Below are positions 9,327 through 18,520 of a stretch of DNA of 64,000 nt, in pieces. The notes beneath the pieces were generated by a model. That model was not told where the DNA came from. It was given only the letters and a program-made list of their open reading frames with translations, and did no database searches. Origin of the DNA: Parasphingorhabdus flavimaris (lineage in GTDB: Bacteria > Pseudomonadota > Alphaproteobacteria > Sphingomonadales > Sphingomonadaceae); NCBI RefSeq assembly GCF_013371215.1, contig NZ_JABWMH010000002.1, positions 824,995 to 888,994 on the forward strand, in the 5' to 3' direction. The first letter of the stretch is position 1, and every line of letters starts with the position of its first letter. A program made the position numbers and the translations under genes.

Positions 9327-10574
9327 ATGGATGGGTTGCGAATAGGCAATTATGCTCTTGATACAGAGCTCGCAATAGAAATAGGACAGAAGATTGGCCT
9401 TGCGGTCATCATTCTTATTATTACCTGGGTTTTGGCGAAGGCCGCAAAATGGGCCTTTGCAAAGCTGGTCGACAATATCGGATTTTTGCGACGCGACACC
9501 GGATCGGGAACCTCGCTTGGAGAATCGCTCGGCAAGATCGCCAGCCTGTTGATCTGGCTATTCGGCCTGATTGCCATCCTGACCGTATTCGGCCTCGGCG
9601 GCGTCGTGCAGCCGATCGAAGGACTGCTCAACACCGTCATGCAGGCACTGCCCGGCATCGTAATGGCCGTGGTGGTCTTTTTCGTTGGTCTCAAGATCGC
9701 CGACATATTGCGCGATCTGGTCGTAACCGCGTTGCAGACATTCGATTTCGACAAATGGGCCAATCGGGGCGGTATCGACACCGCCACCGGTAACAGCCAG
9801 ATTTCCTCGACAATCGGTTCGATCGTCTATGCCCTGACCGTTATCTTTGTGGCGATTTTTGCGCTTGATATACTTGATATCGAGTCAATTTCGGCACCGG
9901 CCAGCGAAATGCTGCGGACCATCTTCCAGGCGCTGCCAGCCATTTTCACGGCAGCGATCACTCTGGGCCTCGGTTATCTGATCAGCAAATTTGTCGTTCA
10001 GATCATCAAGGATATCCTGCCTGGCCTGGGTGTTGATCAATCGGTTGCTGCGATCGGAATATTGCCGGAGAAAACATCGCTGACATCCATATTGGCCCGC
10101 ATTGCCCAGATTGGCATCATGCTCTTCTTTGCTATCGCAGCGACGCGCTTGCTCGGATTTCCGGAACTAACCCGGATATTGGACCAGGTTCTTGAACTCG
10201 GTGGCCGGGTAATATTCGGCGGTGTCGTGATCATGGCCGGTTTCCTGATCGCCAATCTGCTCGCACGTGTAATGAGCACTGCGGACGAAGGCAGCATGGC
10301 GGCAACGATCATCCGCTACGCTACCATAATCTTGTTCACCTTCATGGGCTTGCAGTTCATGGGCGTTGGCGAAGAGATTGTGCAGACAGCCTTTACCGCG
10401 CTGGTAATTGGTGGCGCAGCCGCAGCGGCTCTGGCCTTTGGCTGGGGTGGACGCGATGTGGCTGGCAAGGTTCTTGAGGACCTCCGCAACAACCCGCCAA
10501 AACCCAAGGCTCCTGCTGCCCGCAAGCCAGCAGCGCGGAAGCCTGCGGTTCGCAAACCGGTTGCCAAGAAATAG
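9327..10574 (+). CDS. Mechanosensitive-channel-like integral membrane protein with TM-helix repeats
   Basis: A 415-residue protein with about eight to ten hydrophobic segments arranged as repeated units (for example LLIWLFGLIAILTVFGLGGVV, LPGIVMAVVVFFVGLKIADIL, LPAIFTAAITLGLGYLISKFV, RVIFGGVVIMAGFLIANLL). This is the conserved TM-helix repeat found in small-conductance channel relatives. The C-terminus is a low-complexity basic tail of PAARKP/AVRKP repeats, probably cytosolic. A 115-base gap precedes it, GGGGA lies 8 bases before the ATG, and a strong terminator follows, so it is probably monocistronic. The channel role is inferred from family only. Confidence 0.75.
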   Translation: MDGLRIGNYALDTELAIEIGQKIGLAVIILIITWVLAKAAKWAFAKLVDNIGFLRRDTGSGTSLGESLGKIASLLIWLFGLIAILTVFGLGGVVQPIEGLLNTVMQALPGIVMAVVVFFVGLKIADILRDLVVTALQTFDFDKWANRGGIDTATGNSQISSTIGSIVYALTVIFVAIFALDILDIESISAPASEMLRTIFQALPAIFTAAITLGLGYLISKFVVQIIKDILPGLGVDQSVAAIGILPEKTSLTSILARIAQIGIMLFFAIAATRLLGFPELTRILDQVLELGGRVIFGGVVIMAGFLIANLLARVMSTADEGSMAATIIRYATIILFTFMGLQFMGVGEEIVQTAFTALVIGGAAAAALAFGWGGRDVAGKVLEDLRNNPPKPKAPAARKPAARKPAVRKPVAKK

Positions 10575-10598
10575 GCACTGGCCGATAATTTACAGAAC

Positions 10599-10632
10599 AA
10601 GGGCGGGTCCTCCGGACTCGCCCTTTTCTTTT
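10599..10632 (+). terminator. Rho-independent terminator after the channel-like gene
   Basis: AAGGGCG (10599-10605) pairs with CGCCCTT (10619-10625). An inner GTCC/GGAC stem (10607-10610 with 10614-10617) closes on a three-base loop, and TTTTCTTTT follows. It lies 25 bases after the stop at 10574. Confidence 0.85.
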
Positions 10633-10659
10633 GCCGGGTTGATCCGCTAAGGGTCGAGT

Positions 10660-11532
10660 GTGCGTAACTTCACCCATTTTGCCTGCATAGACTGGTCGGG
10701 CGCCAGAACCGAGCGACCGAAGGGCATCGCCGTCGCCGTCATTGGTCCGGAAGGTCCCCCTGCCCTGATAATACCCGATCCGCACTGGTCGCGCACCGAT
10801 GTTCTGGACTGGCTCCTGCGCATCGCAGAGACTCAGCAGGACATGCTGATCGGTTTCGACTTGTCGATGGCCCTGCCTTTTTTCGATCAGGGCGGCTATT
10901 TTCCCGAATGGGACGAGAGTCCCCGCGATGCGAAAGCCTTGTGGCGTCATATCGACAAGATCGCCCGCGATGATCACCATCTCAATGTTACCAGCTTTCT
11001 CGAACACCCGCAGGCCCACCGCCATTTTCGGCATGGACGGGGCCGGATTGGCGACCTGTTCACCGGCGGCACAGGTCGCTTGCGACAGGTCGAGCACTAT
11101 CAGCGGGAAACCGGACAGGCCAATAGCGCCAGCTGTTTCAATCTGGTCGGCGCCGCCCAGGTCGGCAAATCCAGCCTGACCGGCATGCGGTTGCTCCATC
11201 GACTGGATGGCGCGATCCCGGTTTGGCCCTTCGATCTTGTGCCGGATCACGGTCCTGCCATCGTGGAAATCTACACGACGGTTGCCGCTCTGGCAGCCGG
11301 GCAGCCAAAGGGACGCAGCAAGGTCCGCGATCGCGCCGGACTGAAGCAGGCCCTGACGCGGTTGAATACACCGATCCCGGCCCGATTGGCCCGCTATGAT
11401 GATCACAGCACCGATGCCCTGATCACCGCCGCCTGGATGAAACGGGAAGCGGGCAATCCGGCCCTCTGGAACCCGTCCGCCCTAACCGACGAAATAGCAC
11501 AAAAAGAAGGCTGGACCTTTGGCGTGGTTTGA
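10660..11532 (+). CDS. DUF429-like protein, predicted RNase H-like fold
   Basis: Not firmly recognised. The 290-residue protein has three acidic signatures spaced as in DUF429/RNase H-like predicted nucleases: IDWSGA (Asp11), GFDLSMALPF (Asp67) and HSTDALITAAWM (Asp252). Each follows or sits in a hydrophobic strand or helix. No signal peptide or membrane segment is visible. It starts with GTG directly after the terminator of the upstream gene and ends 30 bases before tRNA-Thr. A function in nucleic acid processing is only inference from the fold-like pattern. Confidence 0.6.
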   Translation: MRNFTHFACIDWSGARTERPKGIAVAVIGPEGPPALIIPDPHWSRTDVLDWLLRIAETQQDMLIGFDLSMALPFFDQGGYFPEWDESPRDAKALWRHIDKIARDDHHLNVTSFLEHPQAHRHFRHGRGRIGDLFTGGTGRLRQVEHYQRETGQANSASCFNLVGAAQVGKSSLTGMRLLHRLDGAIPVWPFDLVPDHGPAIVEIYTTVAALAAGQPKGRSKVRDRAGLKQALTRLNTPIPARLARYDDHSTDALITAAWMKREAGNPALWNPSALTDEIAQKEGWTFGVV

Positions 11533-11562
11533 CGCTAATAGCGCCCAGCAAATCCAGTGCAT

Positions 11563-11638
11563 GCCGAATTAGCTCAGCTGGTAGAGCAACCGCCTTGTAA
11601 GCGGTAGGTCATCCGTTCGAGTCGGATATTCGGCACCA
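11563..11638 (+). tRNA. tRNA-Thr (anticodon TGT), CCA encoded
   Basis: Full cloverleaf. The acceptor GCCGAAT pairs with ATTCGGC, the D-arm contains AGCTCAGCTGGTAGAGC, the anticodon stem ACCGC/GCGGT encloses the CTTGTAA loop (anticodon TGT), and the T-loop is TTCGAGT. The discriminator A is followed by a genomically encoded CCA. It reads ACA codons, and others by wobble. Confidence 0.97.
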
Positions 11639-11972
11639 TTTTTGCGGATAAAATTCGATCCGGGGGATCGACGCCCGCAAAAATCCCGCCGCGCCAGCAT
11701 AGGTGCTGAGCCAATCCAGATTATCCGTATTTCACCTGTGCAAATAACGAGAAATTCGCGAAGCGCTGACCGCACGGGACTATTATCCCTATTGCGCCGC
11801 AGCCAGAGTGGCTGGAGCAGCTCCGATATCTCGCGGACCGAAAGACTACGGCCGGCATCTCGATGGAGATGTTCGCGGAATAGCTCGGAACAAAGCCGAC
11901 ACAGCATTTAAAATTGCAAAAAAAGCCCCGCCGGTTTCCCGGCAGGGCCACTTCATTCATCTTCGTTTCAGA
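11639..11972. other. Intergenic stretch with long hairpin, no gene seen
   Basis: Immediately after the tRNA CCA, TTTTTGCGG (11639-11647) is inverted at 11675-11683 (CCGCAAAAA), with a nested CGATCC/GGATCG stem (11656-11661 with 11665-11670). It could serve in 3' processing or termination of the tRNA transcript. The rest carries only short open frames without ribosome sites. The far end holds the terminator of the minus-strand receptor gene. Confidence 0.5.
11918..11950 (-). terminator. Rho-independent terminator of the first TonB-dependent receptor gene
   Basis: Read on the minus strand, a GC-rich stem (GGCCCTGCCGG with CCGGCGGGGC, one mismatch) around a short loop is followed by seven T residues. 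It begins 22 bases after the stop of the receptor gene. Confidence 0.85.
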
Positions 11973-14921
11973 TCAGAACTTGAAACCGGCGCCGATACCG
12001 TAGCGGCGCGGTTCCAGCGTAAAGACGTTGGTGTACAGCCCGGATGACTGATCCGTTACATACAGCCCTGTTTCCGAATTGCTGTCGAACACATTCTGGA
12101 TGAAACCCCGGACATACCAGCGGTCATCCGTCCCGTTCAGCTGGATCTGGGCGTTCGCCTGCGCGTAACCCTTGATCCGGTTGACATTGCCGTTGAAGAT
12201 ACTGCCGTAGCTCTCGCCGGTATAGGCAAGATCTACCCGAGGAACCAGGCTCATGCCGTTATCGAAGTTCATCGAATATTGCACACCGACAGAGAATTTC
12301 AACTTTGGCGCCTGTGGCAGGTCATTGCCCCGAATATTCTTGGGCACACCGGCGGCGAAATATTCTATTCCACCAAAGGCAGCAGGATCGAGGCCAGCAC
12401 CGGCAAAGGCTCCGGCGGCAGCCGCTTCGAGCACACCGCAAATACCGAATGCACCGGTAGAGGCGATGCCGCCATCAGCTGGAAATGCCACCGTTGGTTG
12501 CAGGTTGGCACCAGCAGCAAGTCCGGGAACCAGACCGGCATTGATGACCCCGTTCACAGTATTGACGAAAGCATTGACGCCAGCAGCATTTCCGGAACCC
12601 GATGCGACCGCACAGTTGGACGCGTTGGTGATATCCTTGATAATCACCGCATCGGATCGACCACCGCCAAAGTCTCGCGGATCGCTGTTGAACGTATCCC
12701 CCTTCACCTTGGTTTTCAGGTAGCTGAAGCCCATGTTGATCGTCCAGTCCGGGTCGGGGCGAACGATTGCCTCGACCTCCGCACCGTAGATATCGGCATC
12801 GATATTTTCATTCACTGCGGTCCGCGCAACAATCTTGCTGAGCTGCAAATCCTTATACTTATAGTAGAATGCAGTCAGGTTGAGTTGCAGGGCGCCATCG
12901 CCAAATGTATTTTTCGATCCGATTTCAAACGCATCGACCTGTTCGGGCCGGAACGACGCCGGAACTGCGAAGATTGGCTGCAATGGCGGGTTCAAGCCCC
13001 CTGACTTATAGCCACGCGAATAGGATGCATAGATCAGATTATCGTCGGATATTTTATAATCAAGCACTGCGCGACCGGTAATCTCGTCGTTCTTGACCTG
13101 GCGGTTCTGGAATATCTGATTGCCGGGCGTACCTGGATCGGCATCGAAAGATCCGACGAACGGAGACTCAAACGCATTGGTTGTTTGAGCATATGGCACG
13201 AGGAAGCTGGCCAGGGTCGAACGCGCCTGCACGTTTTTCTTGTCATTATTGTACCGCAAGCCGCCGGTCAGCTTCAAAGTGTCGCTGATGTCGAAATAGA
13301 CCTCACCGAACAGGCCGTAGGATTTGACGGTCAGGTCGTCCGTGTTGTTGCGGAAATAGGGCGTACCGAGGAACGAAGGCGGCAAGCCATTGCCGAGCGA
13401 CGTAAAGCTGCCAAGCAAACCTGCAACATAATCAATCGCAAAGGCATTCACATAATAGCTGTTCTCGGTCAGATGATAATCTGCATAGATACCGCCAACG
13501 AGGAAGTTGAACGGACCATCCAGATCGCTCGAGATGATCGCCTCTGCCGACCAGCTGCTATTCTCCTGGTTCGAACGGTCATATTGAAGCGGAGTTGTGG
13601 CACAGTTGCTATTGCCACCAAATGCCCCGAGTCCAATCGTGTCCGTATCCGAAGTACACAGAACGCCATCTGGACCATTGGGAATGATTGCAGCAGCAAG
13701 CGGTGAGAAATAGGCTGCAGGAAGGCCGGGAATGAGACCTGCTGCTGCTGCCGCAAGCGTATTCAATCCAGGTGCATAAATGTCGCGCCGGCCGATATTG
13801 TTATTATAGTCCTGTCGTGAATCGAGCTTCACCTTCTGGTAGGTACCGGAAAGCTGGGCACTGATCGGACCGAAATCATGTTCGATCTTGCCCTGGAAGG
13901 TCATCTCGCTGGTAAAATATTCCGGCGTGAAGGCGGTGTTGACCGTTCTGGAGTCCGCAGGAATGCCAATTCCCGAATATTGGTCCGGACCATAGAGGCT
14001 ACCCAGCGCGAACGCGGTCGGGATTCCCTGCGTGGCCAGAAATTCCTGTGAGGACAGCGCCGCGGTAAACGTTGAATTGGCATTGAACGGCTGCGCATCG
14101 CGGCGTGCGTTCAGACAACCCAAAATACCGGTTTCGTCTCTTTGGCAATATTGCTTCTGGATCCGCATCCGGTTGTCGCTTTCGCGGAAATAAGAAGCCA
14201 TCAGGTCAATCGTTGTATCCGGGCCGGCCTCGAAACGCAGAGAACCGCGGATCGAGTAGAGATCGCGATCATCCAGATCAGGTCCGCCATTCAGATTGGT
14301 CGTGTAACCATCCCGCTTGACGTAGATACCGGCACCGCGGAAAGCGATATTGTCGCCGATCGGCACGTTGACCATGCCCTTGACCTTGATGGCATTGTAA
14401 TTGCCATATTCGGCATCACCGGAAGCCTCGAATTCGCCCATTCTCGGCTTGGCGGTAACCACATTGACCACGCCTGCGGTCGCGTTACGCCCGAACAGGG
14501 TGCCTTGAGGACCGCGCAACACTTCGACGCGCTCGAGATCGAAAAACTCTGTTTCAAACAATCGGGTTGAAAATAACGGCTGATCATTAAGATGGATCGC
14601 CGTTGCCTGATCGCACGACACGCCCACGCAGAGATCGCCGATCCCGCGGATCGTGAAGCTGGAACTGGTGAAGTTGGTTTTGGTAAAAGTGATATTGGGA
14701 AGGGTCAGCTGAAGATCGGAACTATTTTCGATCTGCTGGGCTTCCAATGCTTCACTGGAAAAGGCCGAAACCGCAATCGGCACGTCCTGAGCACTTTGAG
14801 CCTGTCTCTGTGCAGTAACAATGATGATGTTGTCGTCGACATCAGCTCTGTCATTCTGCGCATAAGCAGGCACTGAAATTGCAGTTATAGCAGTAGCGGC
14901 TAACAATAGCGATTTACGCAT
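11973..14921 (-). CDS. TonB-dependent outer-membrane receptor
   Basis: Outer-membrane 22-strand barrel with N-terminal plug, energised by TonB. Signal peptide KSLLLAATAITAISVPAYAQ. The plug includes PIAVSAFSSEAL, SFTIRGIG and VEVLRGPQGTLFGRNAT with GVVNVVTAKP. The last residue is Phe (GIGAGFKF), as needed for barrel insertion. About 982 residues, large for the family because of long loops. The ATG at 14921 was chosen over the open frame to 14963 because GGGGAGAGA precedes it. The substrate is unknown. Sphingomonads carry many such receptors for siderophores, sugars and aromatic-polymer fragments. A perfect palindrome lies in its leader region. Confidence 0.92.
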   Translation of the reverse strand: MRKSLLLAATAITAISVPAYAQNDRADVDDNIIIVTAQRQAQSAQDVPIAVSAFSSEALEAQQIENSSDLQLTLPNITFTKTNFTSSSFTIRGIGDLCVGVSCDQATAIHLNDQPLFSTRLFETEFFDLERVEVLRGPQGTLFGRNATAGVVNVVTAKPRMGEFEASGDAEYGNYNAIKVKGMVNVPIGDNIAFRGAGIYVKRDGYTTNLNGGPDLDDRDLYSIRGSLRFEAGPDTTIDLMASYFRESDNRMRIQKQYCQRDETGILGCLNARRDAQPFNANSTFTAALSSQEFLATQGIPTAFALGSLYGPDQYSGIGIPADSRTVNTAFTPEYFTSEMTFQGKIEHDFGPISAQLSGTYQKVKLDSRQDYNNNIGRRDIYAPGLNTLAAAAAGLIPGLPAAYFSPLAAAIIPNGPDGVLCTSDTDTIGLGAFGGNSNCATTPLQYDRSNQENSSWSAEAIISSDLDGPFNFLVGGIYADYHLTENSYYVNAFAIDYVAGLLGSFTSLGNGLPPSFLGTPYFRNNTDDLTVKSYGLFGEVYFDISDTLKLTGGLRYNNDKKNVQARSTLASFLVPYAQTTNAFESPFVGSFDADPGTPGNQIFQNRQVKNDEITGRAVLDYKISDDNLIYASYSRGYKSGGLNPPLQPIFAVPASFRPEQVDAFEIGSKNTFGDGALQLNLTAFYYKYKDLQLSKIVARTAVNENIDADIYGAEVEAIVRPDPDWTINMGFSYLKTKVKGDTFNSDPRDFGGGRSDAVIIKDITNASNCAVASGSGNAAGVNAFVNTVNGVINAGLVPGLAAGANLQPTVAFPADGGIASTGAFGICGVLEAAAAGAFAGAGLDPAAFGGIEYFAAGVPKNIRGNDLPQAPKLKFSVGVQYSMNFDNGMSLVPRVDLAYTGESYGSIFNGNVNRIKGYAQANAQIQLNGTDDRWYVRGFIQNVFDSNSETGLYVTDQSSGLYTNVFTLEPRRYGIGAGFKF

Positions 14922-14998
14922 TTCTCTCTCCCCAAATCCGAACATTCTATCGGAGAGTGGCATTTTTGCTCATCCCCCCAGACGAGCAGATACTCAAC

Positions 14999-15012
14999 TA
15001 ATCGCGCGATTA
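14999..15012. promoter_or_regulatory. Perfect 14-bp palindrome upstream of the first receptor gene
   Basis: TAATCGCGCGATTA is an exact palindrome 78 bases upstream of the receptor start codon, in the only promoter-bearing gap of that gene. It has the size of a dimeric repressor site. The protein that would bind it is not identified. Confidence 0.5.
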
Positions 15013-15093
15013 AGTCCAGCCAGAAATGCAAAAAGCGCATTCCAACATTCTATTTTTGCATCATAAGAAGTAAAATTGATGTAATTTTGATAC

Positions 15094-15124
15094 AAAAAAG
15101 CCCCGCCAGTTTCCCGGCGGGGCT
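15094..15124 (-). terminator. Rho-independent terminator of the second TonB-dependent receptor gene
   Basis: AGCCCCGCC (15099-15107) and GGCGGGGCT (15116-15124) form a perfect 9-bp stem around an 8-base loop, with a T run on the minus strand at 15094-15098. It is almost the same sequence as the terminator of the neighbouring receptor gene. Confidence 0.9.
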
Positions 15125-15148
15125 CTATTTTACCGAAACAGGTTCCGA

Positions 15149-17707
15149 TTAGAATTTGTAACGGACAACCGCTCCATAGGTGCGCGGCGCGCTTGGATAG
15201 CCCGAAACCGTGCCTGCCTGAGCAACGCCGTCAAACACGGTCGTAAGGAACTGGTCGTTCAACAGGTTGCGAACATAGCCGCCAACTTCAAAGCCGTTTT
15301 CAAGCTTGAGCGTCATCGAGCCGTTGACCAGATTGACCTCGCGGCTGAAAATCTGGGTGTTGCCCAAAGCAGCGTTATAGGTCGGCAAGCCATTGTTGAT
15401 CGGCGTATTGCTTTCATGGCTATAATCGATCCGCGTGATCAACTTGTTCCCGCTGCCGCCAAATTCGTGAGAATAGGTTGCCGAAGTCGAAATAGCGAAC
15501 TCGGGGATCCCGGCAGGCGTTGCGCCTGTCAGGTCACCCAGGACACTGCCCGTGAAGGAATCGAAGAGCGGATCAAGATAGGTCATCGCGAATGTGAAAA
15601 CCAAGCCGTCGGTCGGGTTGATCGTGCTGTCAAACTCGATACCCTTGACTGATTGCTGGCCAGCATTCTGCAAGGCAAAACCGGTGCCGGTGAAGGCAAG
15701 GCTCTGGAACCCCTTGATGGTCTGGTCGAACAATGCGAGGTTGAAGCCGAAGCCTTCCCACTGACCTTTCACACCAACTTCATACACGGTGGCATTTTCC
15801 GGGCCTGCAAAGCGCGAACCGCTTGACAGGTTAGGCAGTGCCAGACCGGCATCGAGGACTGGCGAAGACGGAGCCGCGAAGGTCGAACCGCCAGGGCCTG
15901 CAACGAAATCGGCGCTGGAAGGCCGGCTATCTCGCGACAGGTTGACCGAGCTCGCCTTGAAGCCCGTTGCATAGCTACCGTAAACATTCACTTCTTCCGA
16001 CACGCGATAGGATGCGCGCAACAGGTAGGTGAACTTGTCATCGCGGGTCTTGCCGTCTTCGACTGCGTTCGGGATGGTCAGGAAAGGTGGCTGGAACTGG
16101 AAAGCAGCAAGGCCGAGCAACGGATTTACCGTTGGATCGGTTGCAGCTGCAAGCAGAGCTGCCTGGTTGGGTGCCGGAAGTGCCTGAAACTGATCCCTGG
16201 TCGTTACAGCACCTGCCGTTGCGCCAACAATGAACGCATCGACCAGATTGATTTGCCCCAGTGGATCGAAGCTTTGCTGAGCGAGTGCAAAGTCCTTCTT
16301 GTCATCGGTGTAGTTGAAGCCGCCTGTGAAGACCAGGCCATCGACCGGTTCAAAATCAACCGTACCGAAGATCGAATAAGACGTGTTATCCATCGAAAAC
16401 TGTTCGGCAGTGAGCAGCGGCGTGAGGAAAATCGTTTCCTGCTGCAGACCCAGGCCTGCTTCAACTCCGTTGAACACGCTTGGGTTACCGGCGATGACAT
16501 CTGCCGGGTTTCCGCCAGCCAGAAGCTCGAAGAAATCACGAATCTGGGTGCCGTTTTCAATCTGGCTGATCTGCGAAATGCTTTCGTCGAAATAATAGCC
16601 GCCGAGCAAGAAGTTGACAGGACCGTCAAAGTCCGATGTGACCCGGAATTCCTGGGTCAGCGTCTTGACCTTTTGGTTGCGGGTTTCGTTGGCGATGTCC
16701 AGGCTGCTGTAGTCAATGTCCGAGACGAACAGATTCTTCAGTTCGCGGTAGGAAGAGATCGACGTGAACGAAAGCGGTCCTGCGTCATAATCGACCTGGA
16801 TAGAGCCGCCATAATTGTCGACCTTGTTGATCGGAACCTGGTTGAGATATGCATCATAGCCGAAACGGTCGGTCGAGAACTGGCCACCAAGCAACTGGAT
16901 CGCGCCGGCAGTTGGTCCGGCAACAACCGTTGTCACCTGACAGCAGATTTCGTCAATCCGCGAATAATCACCGATCGCACGAATCTTCAGATCCGGTGTT
17001 GGTTCAAACAACAATTGGCCACGAGCTGCCCAGCGGTTCCGGTTGTTCTGCTCTTCGTTCAGATTGACGATATCGGCATAGCCGTCGCGACGGTTATAGC
17101 TGCCGTCAACCGAGAAGGCGATATTGTCTGTCAGCGGACCGGTGATGTCGCCTTTGACCACGACATTATTATAGTTGCCGTAAACAGCTTCAACCGCACC
17201 GCCGAATTCGAACTGCGGCTCACGTGTTACCACCGAGATCACGCCGGCAGAAGCGTTCTTGCCGAACAGCGTCGATTGTGGGCCGTTGAGCACTTCGATA
17301 CGCTGGACATTGGGAAGATCGGACAGAGCAGCAGCCGAACGCGAACGGAACACGCCGTCGATGAACACGCCGACGGATGGCTCGATGCCGAAATTATTGT
17401 CGCCGTTACCGAAACCGCGAATGATGAAAGTCGATGCCGAAGAAGTCTGGAGTTGGCTGACACGCAGCGAAGGAGTGACCGACTGCAAGTCGAGTACGTC
17501 ACGGATCTGGGCATTTTCGAGCGTTTCGCCGGTCGTGACCGATACCGAAATTGGCGTTTCCTGCAACGTGGTTTCACGCTTGGAAGCGGTGACGATGATT
17601 ACATTGTCGTCAAAGGTTTCTTCCTGCTGGACATCCTGCGCATAGGCAGGGGCAGTTGCGATGACACCGCTAAGAGCAGTGGCGGCCAAAAATTTTGAGA
17701 TGTTCAT
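15149..17707 (-). CDS. TonB-dependent outer-membrane receptor
   Basis: Second TonB-dependent receptor, about 852 residues. Signal peptide ISKFLAATALSGVIATAPAYAQ, plug elements NVIIVTASKRETTLQETPIS, TFIIRGFGNG and VEVLNGPQSTLFGKNAS with GVISVVTREP, and a terminal aromatic (VVRYKF). The plug sequence DGVFRSRSAAALSDLPNVQ is of the sphingomonad type often found with degradation or uptake of small organics. No exact ligand can be given. The ATG at 17707 is supported by GGAGA 6 bases upstream. The frame is open further to 17776 without a better start. Only about half the plug motifs match the neighbouring receptor, so this is not a recent duplication. Confidence 0.92.
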   Translation of the reverse strand: MNISKFLAATALSGVIATAPAYAQDVQQEETFDDNVIIVTASKRETTLQETPISVSVTTGETLENAQIRDVLDLQSVTPSLRVSQLQTSSASTFIIRGFGNGDNNFGIEPSVGVFIDGVFRSRSAAALSDLPNVQRIEVLNGPQSTLFGKNASAGVISVVTREPQFEFGGAVEAVYGNYNNVVVKGDITGPLTDNIAFSVDGSYNRRDGYADIVNLNEEQNNRNRWAARGQLLFEPTPDLKIRAIGDYSRIDEICCQVTTVVAGPTAGAIQLLGGQFSTDRFGYDAYLNQVPINKVDNYGGSIQVDYDAGPLSFTSISSYRELKNLFVSDIDYSSLDIANETRNQKVKTLTQEFRVTSDFDGPVNFLLGGYYFDESISQISQIENGTQIRDFFELLAGGNPADVIAGNPSVFNGVEAGLGLQQETIFLTPLLTAEQFSMDNTSYSIFGTVDFEPVDGLVFTGGFNYTDDKKDFALAQQSFDPLGQINLVDAFIVGATAGAVTTRDQFQALPAPNQAALLAAATDPTVNPLLGLAAFQFQPPFLTIPNAVEDGKTRDDKFTYLLRASYRVSEEVNVYGSYATGFKASSVNLSRDSRPSSADFVAGPGGSTFAAPSSPVLDAGLALPNLSSGSRFAGPENATVYEVGVKGQWEGFGFNLALFDQTIKGFQSLAFTGTGFALQNAGQQSVKGIEFDSTINPTDGLVFTFAMTYLDPLFDSFTGSVLGDLTGATPAGIPEFAISTSATYSHEFGGSGNKLITRIDYSHESNTPINNGLPTYNAALGNTQIFSREVNLVNGSMTLKLENGFEVGGYVRNLLNDQFLTTVFDGVAQAGTVSGYPSAPRTYGAVVRYKF

Positions 17708-17810
17708 TTGTGTCTCCTGCGCCTCGATCATTTTGTCGTAGGTCTGAAATTGAATGGAGCGGACTGCCCATTTCAACGCGGAGCACTGGTCGAAAGCAGG
17801 AAGATAGTCC

Positions 17811-17846
17811 AGCGCATAACATCTATAAACGCCGTGTTACTGCGCT
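17811..17846. promoter_or_regulatory. Inverted repeat upstream of the second receptor gene
   Basis: AGCGCATAACA (17811-17821) and TGTTACTGCGCT (17835-17846) are inverted copies differing by one inserted base, 13 bases apart. It lies about 105 bases upstream of the receptor start. It could be an operator or an RNA hairpin. Confidence 0.35.
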
Positions 17847-17904
17847 TTGTTCCCAAAAACCCGTATTGCGTTGCAACTAAGTCACATTTTCTCGTTTCAC
17901 GGAA

Positions 17905-17948
17905 ATGGCGCGCCATAGATACCCAACATGGATGCTCGAATCATTCGA
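17905..17948. repeat. Dispersed 44-base element, copy 1
   Basis: Aligns without gaps to 31035-31078 with 33 of 44 positions identical. The best-kept parts are the CCATAGA block and the terminal CTCGAATCATT block. Function unknown. Confidence 0.5.
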
Positions 17949-18139
17949 CTATTTTTGCCGATCTGCTCCTACCGTGACGGCCATCAGCACCGTCCGGTTT
18001 CTGTGTGTGCCTGCCGGGATAAGACCGGATTTTACGTGAAACGGGATCGCCACCGGGCCGAATTAACTATATTGAGATCGTCAGCCTTTCTTAATCCGAC
18101 TTGTGTTAAAGAGGCGAAAAATCATACCGGAACCCGAAA

Positions 18140-18520
18140 ATGGCATACATCCTTATTGCAGACGACGACGATATTCTCGTCGATATGATTCGATTGCGAC
18201 TGGACGGACACGGTCACCACATCGAAGTGGCGGCCGATGGCGAAGCGGCGCTTGACGCCGTCTCCAGTCAGCGACCTGATATCATTATCCTCGATATGAT
18301 GATGCCGATCATTTCGGGCTCGGAAGTCCTGTCAAAGCTCAAGTCTCAGCCGGAGACCAGGGATATTCCGGTCATCATGCTCACGTCCCGGAGTGGCGAG
18401 GCGGATATTGTCCAGGCGTTGAAAGCGGGTGTGGATGACTATCTGACCAAGCCCTTCATCCCTCAGGAACTGATAGCCCGCATCGACAAGCTCCTGCTAA
18501 GATACAAAAATGACGGATAG
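18140..18520 (+). CDS. Single-domain response regulator (CheY-like receiver)
   Basis: 126 residues forming one receiver domain with no output domain. The acid pocket lies in ADDDD (about Asp9-Asp10), the phospho-acceptor is Asp52 in IIILDMMMP, Thr82 is in the switch position and Lys104 is in LTKPF. As the first gene of an operon with outer-membrane, HEAT-repeat and glycosyltransferase genes, it probably acts by protein contact, perhaps switching polysaccharide synthesis. The hybrid kinase encoded face to face at 22.0-26.0 kb has an HPt domain and is the obvious phospho-donor candidate. Its end overlaps the next gene by 11 bases. Confidence 0.92.
   Translation: MAYILIADDDDILVDMIRLRLDGHGHHIEVAADGEAALDAVSSQRPDIIILDMMMPIISGSEVLSKLKSQPETRDIPVIMLTSRSGEADIVQALKAGVDDYLTKPFIPQELIARIDKLLLRYKNDG

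Larger units (their letters stand above)
17708..18139. other. Divergent promoter region between receptor and polysaccharide operon
   Basis: No convincing gene. It must hold the promoters for the minus-strand receptor and for the plus-strand receiver operon. It contains the inverted repeat at 17811-17846 and one copy of a 44-base element (17905-17948) repeated at 31035-31078. Confidence 0.6.

Noticed and set aside
16253..17698. A 481-codon plus-strand open frame opposite the second TonB-dependent receptor.
   Set aside because: The receptor on the other strand has complete plug motifs, signal peptide and terminal Phe. The long frame has no domain features.
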